Of a stretch of DNA of 64,000 bases, positions 44,793-53,582 are shown in pieces. Origin of the DNA: Leptofilum sp965223525. Lineage in GTDB: Bacteria; Chloroflexota; Anaerolineae; Promineifilales; Promineifilaceae. The stretch lies in NCBI RefSeq assembly GCF_965223525.1, contig NZ_OZ245005.1:1426001-1490000 (forward strand), given 5' to 3'. The translations under genes and the position numbers were made by a program. The notes under the pieces were generated by a model. It ran no database searches. It was not told the DNA's origin and worked only from the letters and a program-made list of their open reading frames with translations. Each line of letters starts with the position of its first letter. Positions within the stretch are counted from its first letter, which is position 1.

Positions 44793-44874
44793 AAGTGTGG
44801 CTGGCGGTTAGTGGCTAGTTGCTGGTACTGTCACGAGCCACTATTAACCTACAACTATCTTCAGAGGAGAAAAT

Positions 44875-45666
44875 ATGAAGTTACTGGAAGGGAAAAAAGC
44901 ACTGATTTTTGGCATTGCCAACAAAAATTCAATCGCTTGGGGCATTGCCCAGGCGCTGCACGCACACGGCTGCGAGCTTGGCTTTAGCTACGGTTTTCAG
45001 CAGCTAGAACGACGGGTACGGCCGTTGGCTGCAGAGCTAGGCGTAGAATTTGTAGAAGAGTGCAATATTGAAGATGACGAGCAGATTACGGCCGTGTTCC
45101 AAAAAGCCGCCGACCAATTTGGCAAGATAGATATTCTCATCCACGCCATTGCCCATGCCAAGCGAGAAGATTTAACCGGCACCTTTGTAGATACCAGCCG
45201 GGATGGGTTCCAACTAGCGATGGACGTGAGCGTGTACAGTTTGGTGGCGCTTACCCGTGCGGCCGTACCCCTCATGGCAGATGGCGGCAGCATCCTTTCA
45301 CTCACTTACTACGGTGCAGAAAAAGCCGTGCCGCACTACAACGTGATGGGCGTTGCTAAAGCTGCATTAGAAGCCAGTACGCGCTACCTGGCTGCCGATC
45401 TTGGCCCCCAAAATATTCGCGTCAACGCAATCTCGGCTGGCCCCATAAAAACGCTCTCCGCTGCGGGCATCGCTGGTTTCCGCAAGATTCTGAAATATAC
45501 CGAAGAGCGTGCGCCACTGCGCCGCAACGTAACCCAAGAGGAAGTGGGCAAGACCGCCATTTGGCTATGCAGTGATCTCAGCAGTGGCGTGACGGGTGAA
45601 GTGGTTTATGTAGATGCAGGTTACAATATCTTAGGAATGCCTGAGCCGCCGGAAAAATGGTTGTGA
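44875..45666 (+). CDS. fabI: Enoyl-[acyl-carrier-protein] reductase (NADH), FabI
   Basis: 263-residue FabI of the short-chain dehydrogenase fold: KKALIFGIANKNSIAWGIA (cofactor loop), IHAIAHAKREDL, catalytic Tyr/Lys in SLTYYGAEKAV...MGVAKAALE, and NAISAGPIKTLSA. It completes each round of fatty-acid elongation and is the triclosan target. The start follows agaggagaaaat. It is alone between mpg and the metK riboswitch. The 82-bp space upstream holds a ggttagtggctag phrase common to other gaps. Confidence 0.94.
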   Translation: MKLLEGKKALIFGIANKNSIAWGIAQALHAHGCELGFSYGFQQLERRVRPLAAELGVEFVEECNIEDDEQITAVFQKAADQFGKIDILIHAIAHAKREDLTGTFVDTSRDGFQLAMDVSVYSLVALTRAAVPLMADGGSILSLTYYGAEKAVPHYNVMGVAKAALEASTRYLAADLGPQNIRVNAISAGPIKTLSAAGIAGFRKILKYTEERAPLRRNVTQEEVGKTAIWLCSDLSSGVTGEVVYVDAGYNILGMPEPPEKWL

Positions 45667-45682
45667 TACGGCCGTTTCTATC

Positions 45683-45710
45683 TTGACACAATTCACCATT
45701 TCGATATACT
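45683..45710 (+). promoter_or_regulatory. Sigma-70-type promoter of metK
   Basis: TTGACA (45683-45688), 16-bp spacer, TATACT (45705-45710). Start of RNA is expected near 45717, directly before the SAM riboswitch. The best promoter match in the window. Confidence 0.8.
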
Positions 45711-45728
45711 CGCCTTCATACATTCACA

Positions 45729-45829
45729 ATCTTATCAGGAGCAGCGGAGGGATCGGCCCGATGAAGCTGCAGCAACCCCCAAAATTGGGAAGGTGCTAAA
45801 TCCGTCAGCAACCGCTGAGAGATAAGAGG
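45729..45829 (+). promoter_or_regulatory. SAM-I (S-box) riboswitch controlling metK
   Basis: S-box aptamer: P1 strands cttatc (45731) and gataag (45821), core ggagggatcggcccgatgaa (45747-45766), then gcagcaacc, a ggtgctaaatcc stretch and the closing gagagataag. The P1 3' strand ataagagg can pair with cctctt of the downstream terminator, so when SAM is absent the antiterminator forms, and when SAM binds the terminator forms. It thus turns down SAM synthetase when SAM is plentiful. Confidence 0.92.
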
Positions 45830-45846
45830 TAGAAGCAAACTTTGCC

Positions 45847-45875
45847 AGCCTCTTGCCTGCCAAGAGGCTTTTTTT
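45847..45875 (+). terminator. Riboswitch-controlled intrinsic terminator
   Basis: Stem agcctctt (45847-45854) / aagaggct (45862-45869), loop gcctgcc, then seven T residues. Its 5' strand is the one that pairs alternatively with the aptamer's P1 3' strand. Confidence 0.9.
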
Positions 45876-45959
45876 ATGCTCAAAAAATAGATAGATCGGT
45901 GAATTGCCGCCCGTTATTACGGTACTTCTGTCCAGCAATTCGCCATCGGAGGAAAATAG

Positions 45960-47186
45960 ATGACATCATTTACCAAAGCTCCCAGCCTCTTGTTCACATC
46001 AGAGTCTGTAACCGAGGGACACCCAGATAAAATGTGTGACCAGATTAGCGATGCCATCCTGGACGCACTGCTAACCCAGGATCCCAATGCTCGCGTCGCC
46101 TGTGAAACGGCCGTTAAAACCGGATTTGTTTTGCTGCTGGGCGAAATTAGCACCACCGCCTTTGTGGATTTTGATAAGCTGGTACGCCAGGTTGTGGTTG
46201 ACATTGGTTTCGATAGTAGCGACAAAGGATTCGACGGCAATACCTGTGGTGTTCAGTCTGCCATTGCTAGCCAAAGCCCCGACATTGCCCAGGGCGTTGA
46301 CCGTGCCCTGGAATACCGCAACAATGGCACATCTGAAGCTGAAATTGAATCATTAGGCGCTGGCGACCAGGGCATGATGTTCGGTTTTGCCTGCAATGAA
46401 ACGGACACATTGATGCCCTTGCCTATTCATCTAGCTCATTTGCTTACCCGCCGCCTAAGCGAAGTGCGGCGCAACGGCACGCTACCCTGGGTGCGCCCAG
46501 ATGGTAAAGCACAGGTCACGATTGAGTACAGCTATGGCAAACCCAAACGCGTAGACACAGTGCTTATCAGCACTCAGCACGCGCCAGATGTAGATAATGA
46601 CGCGATTCGTGCCAGCATTATTGAGCATGTGATTAAGCCCGTACTGCCAGTTAATCTGGTTGATGAGAAACTGCGCGTGTTTGTGAATCCCACTGGCCGT
46701 TTTGTTGTGGGTGGCCCAATGGGGGATGCTGGTCTGACCGGTCGAAAAATTATTGTAGACACTTATGGTGGTATGGGACGGCACGGCGGCGGTGCGTTTA
46801 GCGGCAAGGATTGCACTAAAGTTGATCGCAGTGCCGCCTACGCAGCACGCTGGGTTGCTAAAAATTTGGTGGCTGCGGGCTTGGCAGAACGATGCGAGGT
46901 GCAGCTAGCCTACGCTATTGGCGTCGCAGAGCCAGTAAGCATTAACGTGGAGACATTTGATACCTCTAAATTTAGTTCTGAGCAATTAGTCGAATTGGTT
47001 AATGCCAATTTTGATCTGCGGCCCGGTGCAATTATTCGTGACTTGAATTTGCGTCGGCCAATCTTCCGGCAAACGGCCGCTTACGGTCATTTTGGTCGGG
47101 ATGATATTGAAGCCCCGTGGGAGAACACAGATCGGGCTGAGATTTTGCAGAAGGCGGCTGAAAAGTTAACGGCCGTTCCTGCCTAA
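45960..47186 (+). CDS. metK: S-adenosylmethionine synthetase
   Basis: 408 residues; makes SAM from methionine and ATP. Marks: SVTEGHPDKMCDQISDA, GAGDQGMMFGFA, the metal-binding region and GGGAFSGKDCTKVDRSAAY with SAAYAARWVAKNLVAAG. The start follows ggaggaaaata. A 10-bp stem (ggtgaattgc 45898 / gcaattcgcc 45935) sits just before the ribosome site. The SAM riboswitch and terminator lie in its leader. Ends with two ACGGCCGT-like words. Confidence 0.96.
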   Translation: MTSFTKAPSLLFTSESVTEGHPDKMCDQISDAILDALLTQDPNARVACETAVKTGFVLLLGEISTTAFVDFDKLVRQVVVDIGFDSSDKGFDGNTCGVQSAIASQSPDIAQGVDRALEYRNNGTSEAEIESLGAGDQGMMFGFACNETDTLMPLPIHLAHLLTRRLSEVRRNGTLPWVRPDGKAQVTIEYSYGKPKRVDTVLISTQHAPDVDNDAIRASIIEHVIKPVLPVNLVDEKLRVFVNPTGRFVVGGPMGDAGLTGRKIIVDTYGGMGRHGGGAFSGKDCTKVDRSAAYAARWVAKNLVAAGLAERCEVQLAYAIGVAEPVSINVETFDTSKFSSEQLVELVNANFDLRPGAIIRDLNLRRPIFRQTAAYGHFGRDDIEAPWENTDRAEILQKAAEKLTAVPA

Positions 47187-47193
47187 AATGCCT

Positions 47194-47228
47194 AACCTGG
47201 CGGGCTTGTTTGGCTAGCCTGCCAGGTT
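47194..47228 (+). terminator. Probable terminator hairpin of metK
   Basis: aacctggcgggct (47194-47206) pairs with agcctgccaggtt (47216-47228), 12 of 13 bp, followed by a weak T run (ttct). It separates metK from the rpsB promoter. Confidence 0.55.
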
Positions 47229-47235
47229 TCTAAGT

Positions 47236-47263
47236 TTGCGCCAAGATTCACTTACGTTATAAT
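47236..47263 (+). promoter_or_regulatory. Probable promoter of the rpsB operon
   Basis: TTGCGC (47236-47241), 16-bp spacer, TATAAT (47258-47263). RNA would start near 47270, giving a leader of about 235 bases before rpsB that contains hairpins such as gccagcag...ctggtggc at 47272-47294. This leader may hold the S2 autoregulatory site known for rpsB in other bacteria (inference). Confidence 0.6.
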
Positions 47264-47504
47264 TCTTCGTCGCCAGCAGCACGTTGCTGGTGGCTCGTAG
47301 ATTCCCAAAGAATCATTACCAAATAAACACACACCCGGACAGGCAAAATGTGCTTGCATTCAATTGTCGGGGCTGCCTCAACATCTTCTGGTAGCGCTGC
47401 CAAATTGTTGGCCATGTGAGTCTTTGGCTGGATGAACGGTGTGGACGCGCAGTTTGAAATCTTTCACAGGCTGCGACAAAACATACAAAGGAGAATAGAC
47501 CCCT

Positions 47505-48425
47505 ATGGCCGTTGTTTCAATGAAGGCATTGCTGGAAACAGGCGTGCACTTCGGACACAGAACTCGTCGTTGGAATCCAAAGATGAAACCGTACATCTTT
47601 ACGGAGCGAAACGGCATCCACATTATTGATTTGCAGCAAACCCTGGGCATGATTGAAGATGCCTACAATATCATCCGTGATACCGTGGCAGAAGGTGGCT
47701 CGGTACTGTTTGTAGGTACCAAGCGCCAAGCACAAGACACCATCGCTACAGAGGCATCTCGGGCGCGCCAGCCATATGTGAATGTGCGTTGGTTGGGCGG
47801 TACATTAACAAATTGGCAAACCATTCGTCAGCGAATTGATTACCTGAAGCGTCTGGAAAGTCGTCGAGACGAAGGGGATTTTGATCTGCTGAAAAAGCGG
47901 GAACGTTTGCGGGTTGAGCGTGAGATTGAAAAGCTTAATTTGCGGTTGGGCGGTATCCGCGAGATGAAGGGCCTGCCGGATTTGCTTTTTGTGGTTGATA
48001 TTAATCATGAGGAAACGACCGTACGTGAAGCCAACATTCTCGGAGTCCCCGTCATTGCTCTGGTTGACACCAACTGCGATCCAGATGAAATTGATTATCT
48101 CATCCCCTCCAACGATGACGCTATCCGGGCAATCAAACTGATTGTGGGCAAGATGGCTGATGCAGCCATTGAAGGCATGGCCGTCCGCATGGAAAATGTA
48201 GAAGAAGAAGTTACAGATTTGGATAGCTACGGAACCAGCTTTGATGGCATGGAAGATGAGGATGATGAAGTTCTGCTGGGTGAATCAACCCTGGCAAAAA
48301 TGCGCGAAGCCGCTGCCGAGGCTGACAGCGAAGAAGCTGAATCTGAAACTGAAGAAGCAGACGAGGAAGCTAGTGAAGCAGATGAGTCGGTTGCAGAAGC
48401 AGATGCTTCTGGCGAAGAAGCATAA
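47505..48425 (+). CDS. rpsB: Ribosomal protein S2 with acidic C-terminal tail
   Basis: 306 residues. S2 core is complete: MKALLETGVHFGHRTRRWNPKM, YIFTERNGIHIIDLQQTL, FVGTKRQAQDTI, RWLGGTLTNWQTIRQR, LPDLLFVVDINHE, GVPVIALVDTNCDPD. The usual length is about 240-250; from about residue 245 the protein continues with some 60 residues made almost only of Asp, Glu, Ala and Ser. The start follows caaaggag. First gene of rpsB-tsf-pyrH-frr. No ACGGCCGT word lies inside. Confidence 0.96.
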   Translation: MAVVSMKALLETGVHFGHRTRRWNPKMKPYIFTERNGIHIIDLQQTLGMIEDAYNIIRDTVAEGGSVLFVGTKRQAQDTIATEASRARQPYVNVRWLGGTLTNWQTIRQRIDYLKRLESRRDEGDFDLLKKRERLRVEREIEKLNLRLGGIREMKGLPDLLFVVDINHEETTVREANILGVPVIALVDTNCDPDEIDYLIPSNDDAIRAIKLIVGKMADAAIEGMAVRMENVEEEVTDLDSYGTSFDGMEDEDDEVLLGESTLAKMREAAAEADSEEAESETEEADEEASEADESVAEADASGEEA

Positions 48426-48427
48426 TT

Positions 48428-48479
48428 GAGTAAACCGCAGAAATTTTGCAGAAAACCAAAGGCATAATGCGGTTTACTC
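48428..48479 (+). repeat. Hairpin between rpsB and tsf
   Basis: gagtaaaccgca (48428-48439) pairs perfectly with tgcggtttactc (48468-48479). It is followed by a second hairpin with gagaagcaaa and tttgcttctc arms (about 48483-48529). No T-run. Possibly an mRNA processing or stability structure between the two genes. Confidence 0.65.
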
Positions 48480-48549
48480 TTAAGAGAAGCAAACGTCGTT
48501 TTAATTCCGAAAATATTTTGCTTCTCACTTGAGGAGTACAGTAACAAAA

Positions 48550-49146
48550 ATGAAAATTACAACGCAAATGGTAAAAGAACTGCGTGAAGCAACTGGGGCA
48601 GGCGTTTTGGATGCCAAAAAAGCTTTGGAAGCCTCTGGCGGTGATTTTGATAAAGCAGTTGATTCCCTCCGCGAGAAGGGCGCTGCGCGCGCTGCCAAGC
48701 GGTCTGGCCGTGAAGCCAGCGAGGGTGTCATTGAACTATATTCTCACCCCGGCAACCGCGTCGGCGTTATTTTGGAGCTAAATTGCGAGACCGATTTTGT
48801 GGCGCGCAATGAAGAATTTACGAATCTGGCGCACGATTTGGCGCTACATATCGCTGCGATGAGCCCCCAATATATCACTAAAGATGAGGTTCCCACTGAG
48901 GAACTGGAACGCGAGACAGAAGTTCTGCGAAATCAGGCATTGGCAGAAGGAAAGCCAGAGCAGGTCGTTGAAAAGATTGTGGCTGGCCGAATGAACAAGT
49001 TTTACGAAGAGTTTTGTTTGTTAGAGCAGCCATTTGTCAAAGACGATAAGGTCAAGATTAAAGATTTGATCACCGATTCAATTCGGAAGACGGGCGAAAA
49101 CATTAAGGTAAGACGCTTTGCCCGATATGAATTGGGTGGAGAATAA
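48550..49146 (+). CDS. tsf: Translation elongation factor Ts
   Basis: 198 residues; GDP/GTP exchange factor for EF-Tu. Marks: VKELREATGAGVLDAKKAL, EGVIELYSHPGNRVGVILEL, NCETDFVARNEEF and LEQPFVKDD. This is the short form with a single core repeat, as in several Gram-positive-type and Chloroflexota lineages. The ATG at 48550 is the family start; earlier codons are unconserved. Confidence 0.95.
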   Translation: MKITTQMVKELREATGAGVLDAKKALEASGGDFDKAVDSLREKGAARAAKRSGREASEGVIELYSHPGNRVGVILELNCETDFVARNEEFTNLAHDLALHIAAMSPQYITKDEVPTEELERETEVLRNQALAEGKPEQVVEKIVAGRMNKFYEEFCLLEQPFVKDDKVKIKDLITDSIRKTGENIKVRRFARYELGGE

Positions 49147-49170
49147 TCTGACGATTGCTGATTGTTTTTA

Positions 49171-49203
49171 AAAGGGGCGCTCTTTGAGCGCCCCTTTCTT
49201 TAA
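49171..49203 (+). terminator. Rho-independent terminator after tsf
   Basis: aaaggggcgctc (49171-49182), loop ttt, gagcgccccttt (49186-49197), then tcttt. A strong 12-bp stem. It implies that pyrH-frr have their own start or depend on read-through. Confidence 0.85.
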
Positions 49204-49241
49204 CTTTAGGTCACATTTCCACAATTTTGGAGTCAATTTAT

Positions 49242-49961
49242 ATGTCATCAGTTCGATACAATCGCGTTTTGCTGAAAATGGGTGGTGAAGCTTTGGCGGG
49301 CCCAAATGGGTATGGTATTGATCCGGTTCGGGCTACTGAAGTGGCTCAGGTTGTGAAAGATGTTTATGATTTGGGGATTCAGGTTGCCATTGTCATTGGG
49401 GGTGGCAATTTGTGGCGTGGGTCTTTGGGTAGTGAAATGGGCATGGCACGCGCCTCTGCAGACCATATTGGCATGATTGCCACGGTGATGAATGCTTTGG
49501 CGTTGCAGGATGCACTGGAGCGGACGGGCATTGTGACTCGGGTGCAAACGGCCGTTGAAATGCGTACCATTGCTGAACCATACATCCGGCTACGGGCAAT
49601 GCGCCATTTAGATAAAGGGCGGGTTGTTATTTTTGGCGGCGGCACGGGCAACCCGTACTTCACCACCGATTCTGCCGGTGCGCTGCGAGCGATGGAAATT
49701 GGTGCCGATGTGCTGATTAAGGCCACAAAAGTAGATGCCATTTATGATGCTGACCCCGTTGAGAATCCCAATGCAAAGCGATTTGAAACAATTTCCTACA
49801 TTGATTTTTTGAATATGCGTTTGCGGGTGATGGACAGCACGGCCGTTTCTCTGTGCATGGATAACGATCTGCCCATCGTGGTTTTGAATTTTTGGCAAGA
49901 AAATAGCGTGAAGCGGTATCTTTTGGGCGAGTCAATCGGCACCACCATTTGCAATGTGTGA
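49242..49961 (+). CDS. pyrH: UMP kinase
   Basis: 239 residues of the amino-acid-kinase fold: VLLKMGGEALAG, VAIVIGGGNLWRG, RASADHIGMIATVMNALAL, FGGGTGNPYFTTDSAGALRA, KATKVDAIYDADP and MDSTAVSLCMDND. Phosphorylates UMP to UDP. The start ATG at 49242 is six codons into the longer frame and fits the family. Confidence 0.96.
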   Translation: MSSVRYNRVLLKMGGEALAGPNGYGIDPVRATEVAQVVKDVYDLGIQVAIVIGGGNLWRGSLGSEMGMARASADHIGMIATVMNALALQDALERTGIVTRVQTAVEMRTIAEPYIRLRAMRHLDKGRVVIFGGGTGNPYFTTDSAGALRAMEIGADVLIKATKVDAIYDADPVENPNAKRFETISYIDFLNMRLRVMDSTAVSLCMDNDLPIVVLNFWQENSVKRYLLGESIGTTICNV

Positions 49962-49990
49962 TTCATGCCAATAGTCGGTATACTTATGTA

Positions 49991-50058
49991 ACTAGCGGTT
50001 GGTGGCTAGTGGCTAGTCCATGTACCAGCTGTTAACAACCAGCCACTAACCACTGTGA
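49991..50058. repeat. Imperfect inverted repeat between pyrH and frr
   Basis: actagcggttggtggctagt (49991-50010) repeats the word gtggctagt and faces agccactaaccac. The same agtggctagt word is found at 44805-44822 before fabI. It is a low-complexity filler phrase of this genome. No T-run. Confidence 0.55.
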
Positions 50059-50077
50059 CTATTCAAAGGAGGTTGTG

Positions 50078-50635
50078 ATGTTACGTGAGCTTATGCAAGA
50101 TGCAGACGGCCGTATGCGTGGGGCGATTCACTCTCTAGAATCTGACTTGGCTGGATACCGAACGGGTCGGGCATCGCCACAGCTTGTAGAGAAGCTGCCT
50201 GTAGAGATGTATGGCCAGGAGATGCACCTGATTCAGATGGCCGTTATTTCTGTACCGGAGCCGCAGCAATTGGCGATACGGCCGTACGATGTCAACTCAA
50301 TTTCTGCCATTGAACGCGCAATCTTAAAGTCCAATTTGGGGCTAACCCCTAACAATGATGGCAAAATAATACGCTTGAATTTGCCTCGCCTTACCGAAGA
50401 ACGTCGCCGTGATTTAACGCGGCTAGTGGGGCGGCGTGTAGAGGAGGCAAAAGTGGCGGTACGCAATGTGCGCCGTGACATCCTCAATGATATGCGCGAT
50501 TTTGAGAAAGAGTCATTGATTACGGAAGATGATCTCTACCGGGGGCAAGAAGATCTGCAAGAATTAACCGATAAATATGTAAAGCAGATTGATGAATTGG
50601 CCAGCCAGAAAGAACAAGAGATTATGGAAGTATAG
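50078..50635 (+). CDS. frr: Ribosome recycling factor
   Basis: 185 residues. Marks: DLAGYRTGRASPQLVEKL, VPEPQQLAIRPYD, AIERAILKSNLGLTPNNDG, IRLNLPRLTEERRRDL and DDLYRGQEDLQELTDKYV. Frees ribosomes after termination together with EF-G. The ATG at 50078 follows aaaggaggttgtg. Its stop shares a base with the GTG start of uppS. Confidence 0.96.
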   Translation: MLRELMQDADGRMRGAIHSLESDLAGYRTGRASPQLVEKLPVEMYGQEMHLIQMAVISVPEPQQLAIRPYDVNSISAIERAILKSNLGLTPNNDGKIIRLNLPRLTEERRRDLTRLVGRRVEEAKVAVRNVRRDILNDMRDFEKESLITEDDLYRGQEDLQELTDKYVKQIDELASQKEQEIMEV

Positions 50636-51378
50636 TGAACAGTATGCCGAATAACACTCAGCCCCTCAATTTAGCTTCGTATCGAATTCCGCAGCATGTT
50701 GCCGTCATTATGGATGGCAACGGCCGTTGGGCCAAAAAGCGCGGGTTGCCCAGGCACGCAGGTCACCGGGCAGGGGCTGAGAATTTGCGCCGTATCATTA
50801 ATGCCAGCGTGGAATTTGGCATTGAAATCCTTACAATTTATGCTTTTTCCACAGAAAATTGGGGTCGCCCAGAACGCGAAGTGCGGGCGTTAATGAAAAT
50901 TATTGCCCGTGTGTTGGATCAAGAACTTCACGAACTCCATGCACAAGGTGTTTGCCTACATCATTTGGGCGACATGACCGGTGTGGAGCAAGATTTACAA
51001 GACAAAGTTCACAACGCGCTTGAGCTAACAAAAAACAATAACAGGCTTATCTTGAATGTTGCCTTTAATTACGGTGGCCGGGCTGAGATTCTTCATGCTG
51101 TGCGCCAAATGTTGGCCGACGCGATCGCGCCGGAATCATTGACCGAAAGTTTGTTTAGCTCTTATTTGTTCACCAAAGGTTTGCCAGACCCTGACTTGGT
51201 TATACGCACCAGTGGCGAGTTGCGTATTAGCAACTTTCTGATTTGGCAAGCCGCTTATTCAGAGTTTTATCCAACACCTGTTTACTGGCCTGAGTTTGGT
51301 CGCAAAGAGCTGTATGAAGCAATTGTTGCCTTTAACCAGCGAGAACGTCGTTTTGGTTTGGTTACCGAAGCGTCATAA
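50635..51378 (+). CDS. uppS: Undecaprenyl diphosphate synthase (cis-prenyltransferase)
   Basis: 247 residues if the GTG at 50635 is used (ATG at 50644 is the alternative, three codons later). Marks: VAVIMDGNGRWAKKRGLPRHAG with catalytic Asp, HRAGAENLRRII, TIYAFSTENWGRP, ILNVAFNYGGRAEI, DLVIRTSGELRISNFLIWQAAYSE. Makes the C55 lipid carrier precursor for wall synthesis. Coupled to frr, followed by cdsA after 60 bp. Confidence 0.95.
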   Translation: MNSMPNNTQPLNLASYRIPQHVAVIMDGNGRWAKKRGLPRHAGHRAGAENLRRIINASVEFGIEILTIYAFSTENWGRPEREVRALMKIIARVLDQELHELHAQGVCLHHLGDMTGVEQDLQDKVHNALELTKNNNRLILNVAFNYGGRAEILHAVRQMLADAIAPESLTESLFSSYLFTKGLPDPDLVIRTSGELRISNFLIWQAAYSEFYPTPVYWPEFGRKELYEAIVAFNQRERRFGLVTEAS

Positions 51379-51438
51379 CCATTGTTTTTGCCGCAACTTT
51401 CTGGGGAAACGGCCGTAACTCACCAATCCTGTTAATTT

Positions 51439-52257
51439 ATGTTTCTGCAACGTGCCCTGATCACATTCACCCTCGGCCCTATTGCCTTATACCTCATTTA
51501 CCTGGGTGGCTGGTTTTATTTCATTCCACTTACAATCATTTTGCTGTTAGCAACGTTAGAATATAGTCAAATGGTGCAAAAGTTAGGCTGGCGCGTTCCT
51601 ACTACTCTCATCATTCCGGTTGTCATCATCCAGTGGCTCTTAGCACAATGGCCAAATGAGAATTTCTTTGGCCCACTTTTTGCTATCAGTTTGCTGGCCA
51701 TTGTGGGCTATGCGCTGTGGCAATATGAGCGCCAGAACAGCCAAACCGTACCAGCAGATTTATTTGCCACGATTGCAGGTTTTCTTTTATTTGGCTGGGT
51801 GTGTGGCCATTTCTTCCGCCTGCGCGGTTTGCCAGAGATGGCATGGCAATGGACCATGCTCGCTATGTTGAGCACCTGGATTGCAGATTCAGGAGCCTAT
51901 TTGGTCGGCCGTTTTGTTGCGGGTAGAGGCATTGTTGGCAAGCATCCCCTTTCCCCCCGGTTAAGCCCCAACAAAACAGTTGAAGGATACATCGGCGGCA
52001 TATTGCTAGGCACGCTGTTTACCGTGCTTATTAGCTTATTGCTAGCAATAGACAGTGTGCAGGCGCTCCTGCTTGGTTTAGCAATTTCAACACTTGGCAC
52101 TGTTGGTGATTTAGGCATCTCTCTGCTAAAACGAGAGGCAGGGATTAAAGATTCTGGGAATCTGTTCCCTGGTCATGGCGGGGCCCTGGATCGCATTGAT
52201 TCGCTGATGTGGACTGTGGCAATCGCTTATTATTTGGCTCTTTACTTTATGCACTAA
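51439..52257 (+). CDS. cdsA: Phosphatidate cytidylyltransferase
   Basis: 272-residue membrane enzyme, about 7-8 helices, making CDP-diacylglycerol. Signature near the end: SPRLSPNKTVEGYIGGIL and LGISLLKREAGIKDSGNLFPGHGGALDRIDSLMW. The start ATG is 18 bases after an ACGGCCGT-containing gap and has no strong ribosome site. Last gene of the frr-uppS-cdsA block. Confidence 0.94.
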   Translation: MFLQRALITFTLGPIALYLIYLGGWFYFIPLTIILLLATLEYSQMVQKLGWRVPTTLIIPVVIIQWLLAQWPNENFFGPLFAISLLAIVGYALWQYERQNSQTVPADLFATIAGFLLFGWVCGHFFRLRGLPEMAWQWTMLAMLSTWIADSGAYLVGRFVAGRGIVGKHPLSPRLSPNKTVEGYIGGILLGTLFTVLISLLLAIDSVQALLLGLAISTLGTVGDLGISLLKREAGIKDSGNLFPGHGGALDRIDSLMWTVAIAYYLALYFMH

Positions 52258-52285
52258 ATACAAGCCAGCAAATTTTGTCGGGTGA

Positions 52286-52307
52286 GTAGCCGCTGATTCT
52301 TTCCGCG
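52286..52307. repeat. Single arm of the 7603-7661 repeat family
   Basis: Same 22-base word as the 7603 arm with one difference (gtagccgctgattctttcc then gcg). The rest of the gap to fbp (52258-52444) is unremarkable and ends with taaggaggcacagc. Confidence 0.6.
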
Positions 52308-52444
52308 CCACCAGAGCGCAGTAAGAGCCTAGCTCTCGAACCTGAATAGTTACAATTGCGTAGGTAAAGCAATTTTCCCACAAATGTTGCACAATATAAC
52401 TACGCACCCAAGTTCCCACTTTGAACCTTGTAAGGAGGCACAGC

Positions 52445-53467
52445 ATGTCCAAAATTGTGACAATCGAGCGCTTCATTCTGGATTATCAGCCAGATTATGC
52501 GCGCGGTGAGTTTACCAATCTGTTATACGATATTGCACTTGCCGCCAAAGTGATTGCCCATAAAACCAACCGGGCTGGCTTAACAGATATTTTGGGGCGA
52601 GCCGGAGCGACCAATATTCAAGGAGAACAGCAGCAAAAGCTGGATGTTTTTGCAGATGACATCATCTTTCGCATTTGTGACCATACGGGCAGATTGTGTG
52701 CTATGGCGTCTGAAGAGCGGGAAGATTTCATGCAAATTCCTGAGCCATACAAAAAAGGCTCTTATGTTTTGGTCTATGATCCGCTGGATGGTTCTTCTAA
52801 CATTGATGTGAATGTGAGCATTGGCACAATTTTTGGCATTTACCGCTGTGTAGACTGGGATTTGCGGGGCAGAATTGAGGATGTTTTGCAGCCTGGCAGA
52901 AAATTGGTGGCGGCGGGCTATGTTTTGTATGGGTCTAGCACCATGTTGGTGTACACAACGGGGCAAGGCGTCAATGGCTTCACCCTTGATCCTGAATTGG
53001 GAGAGTTTTTGCTCTCTCATGAAAATATGCGCTTGCCAGAGCCGCCTGCCTACTACAGTGTGAACCACGCTTACTATGAAAAATGGTCACCTGCCACGCA
53101 GCGATATTTGCGATGGTTACAGGGTAGCGAGGGAAAGACGGGTCAACCAATGTCGTCCCGGTATATTGGCTCATTGGTTGCAGATATTCACCGGAATTTG
53201 TTGCAGGGCGGAGTTTTTTGCTACCCGGCGGAGGTTAACAAGCCAAATGGCAAAATTCGTTTACTTTACGAGGCAGCGCCGCTGGCATTTTTGGTAGAAC
53301 AGGCTGGCGGTTATGCCTCTAATGGATATGCGTCCATTATGGATCTTCAGCCGACAGATTTGCACCAGCGAACGCCATTGTACATTGGAAACCGTTCGTT
53401 GGTGTACCAGGCAGAAAAATTTTTGCAAGAGGAGCATTCTGTGTCTGGTTCAATGACAACTGGTTGA
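52445..53467 (+). CDS. fbp: Fructose-1,6-bisphosphatase, class 1
   Basis: 340 residues, gluconeogenesis. Marks: QQKLDVFADDIIF, MASEERED, metal-site VYDPLDGSSNIDVNVSIGTIFGI, SSRYIGSLVADIHRNLLQGGVF and GKIRLLYEAAPLAFLVEQAGG. The start follows taaggaggcacagc. Not linked to other sugar genes. No ACGGCCGT in the gene; one copy lies just after it (53487). Confidence 0.95.
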   Translation: MSKIVTIERFILDYQPDYARGEFTNLLYDIALAAKVIAHKTNRAGLTDILGRAGATNIQGEQQQKLDVFADDIIFRICDHTGRLCAMASEEREDFMQIPEPYKKGSYVLVYDPLDGSSNIDVNVSIGTIFGIYRCVDWDLRGRIEDVLQPGRKLVAAGYVLYGSSTMLVYTTGQGVNGFTLDPELGEFLLSHENMRLPEPPAYYSVNHAYYEKWSPATQRYLRWLQGSEGKTGQPMSSRYIGSLVADIHRNLLQGGVFCYPAEVNKPNGKIRLLYEAAPLAFLVEQAGGYASNGYASIMDLQPTDLHQRTPLYIGNRSLVYQAEKFLQEEHSVSGSMTTG

Positions 53468-53547
53468 AGCTGATAGATGGTGTGGAAACGGCCGTTTCCC
53501 CTTAAAATTTGCCACTTTATCCACTAAAATTGAAACGAGATGAATCA

Positions 53548-53576
53548 TTGACGGACTATTTACAGCGTGTTATACT
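53548..53576 (+). promoter_or_regulatory. Promoter of rho with long leader
   Basis: TTGACG (53548-53553), 17-bp spacer, TATACT (53571-53576). RNA would begin near 53583, over 520 bases before the rho start. Confidence 0.7.
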
Positions 53577-53582
53577 TTTGCC

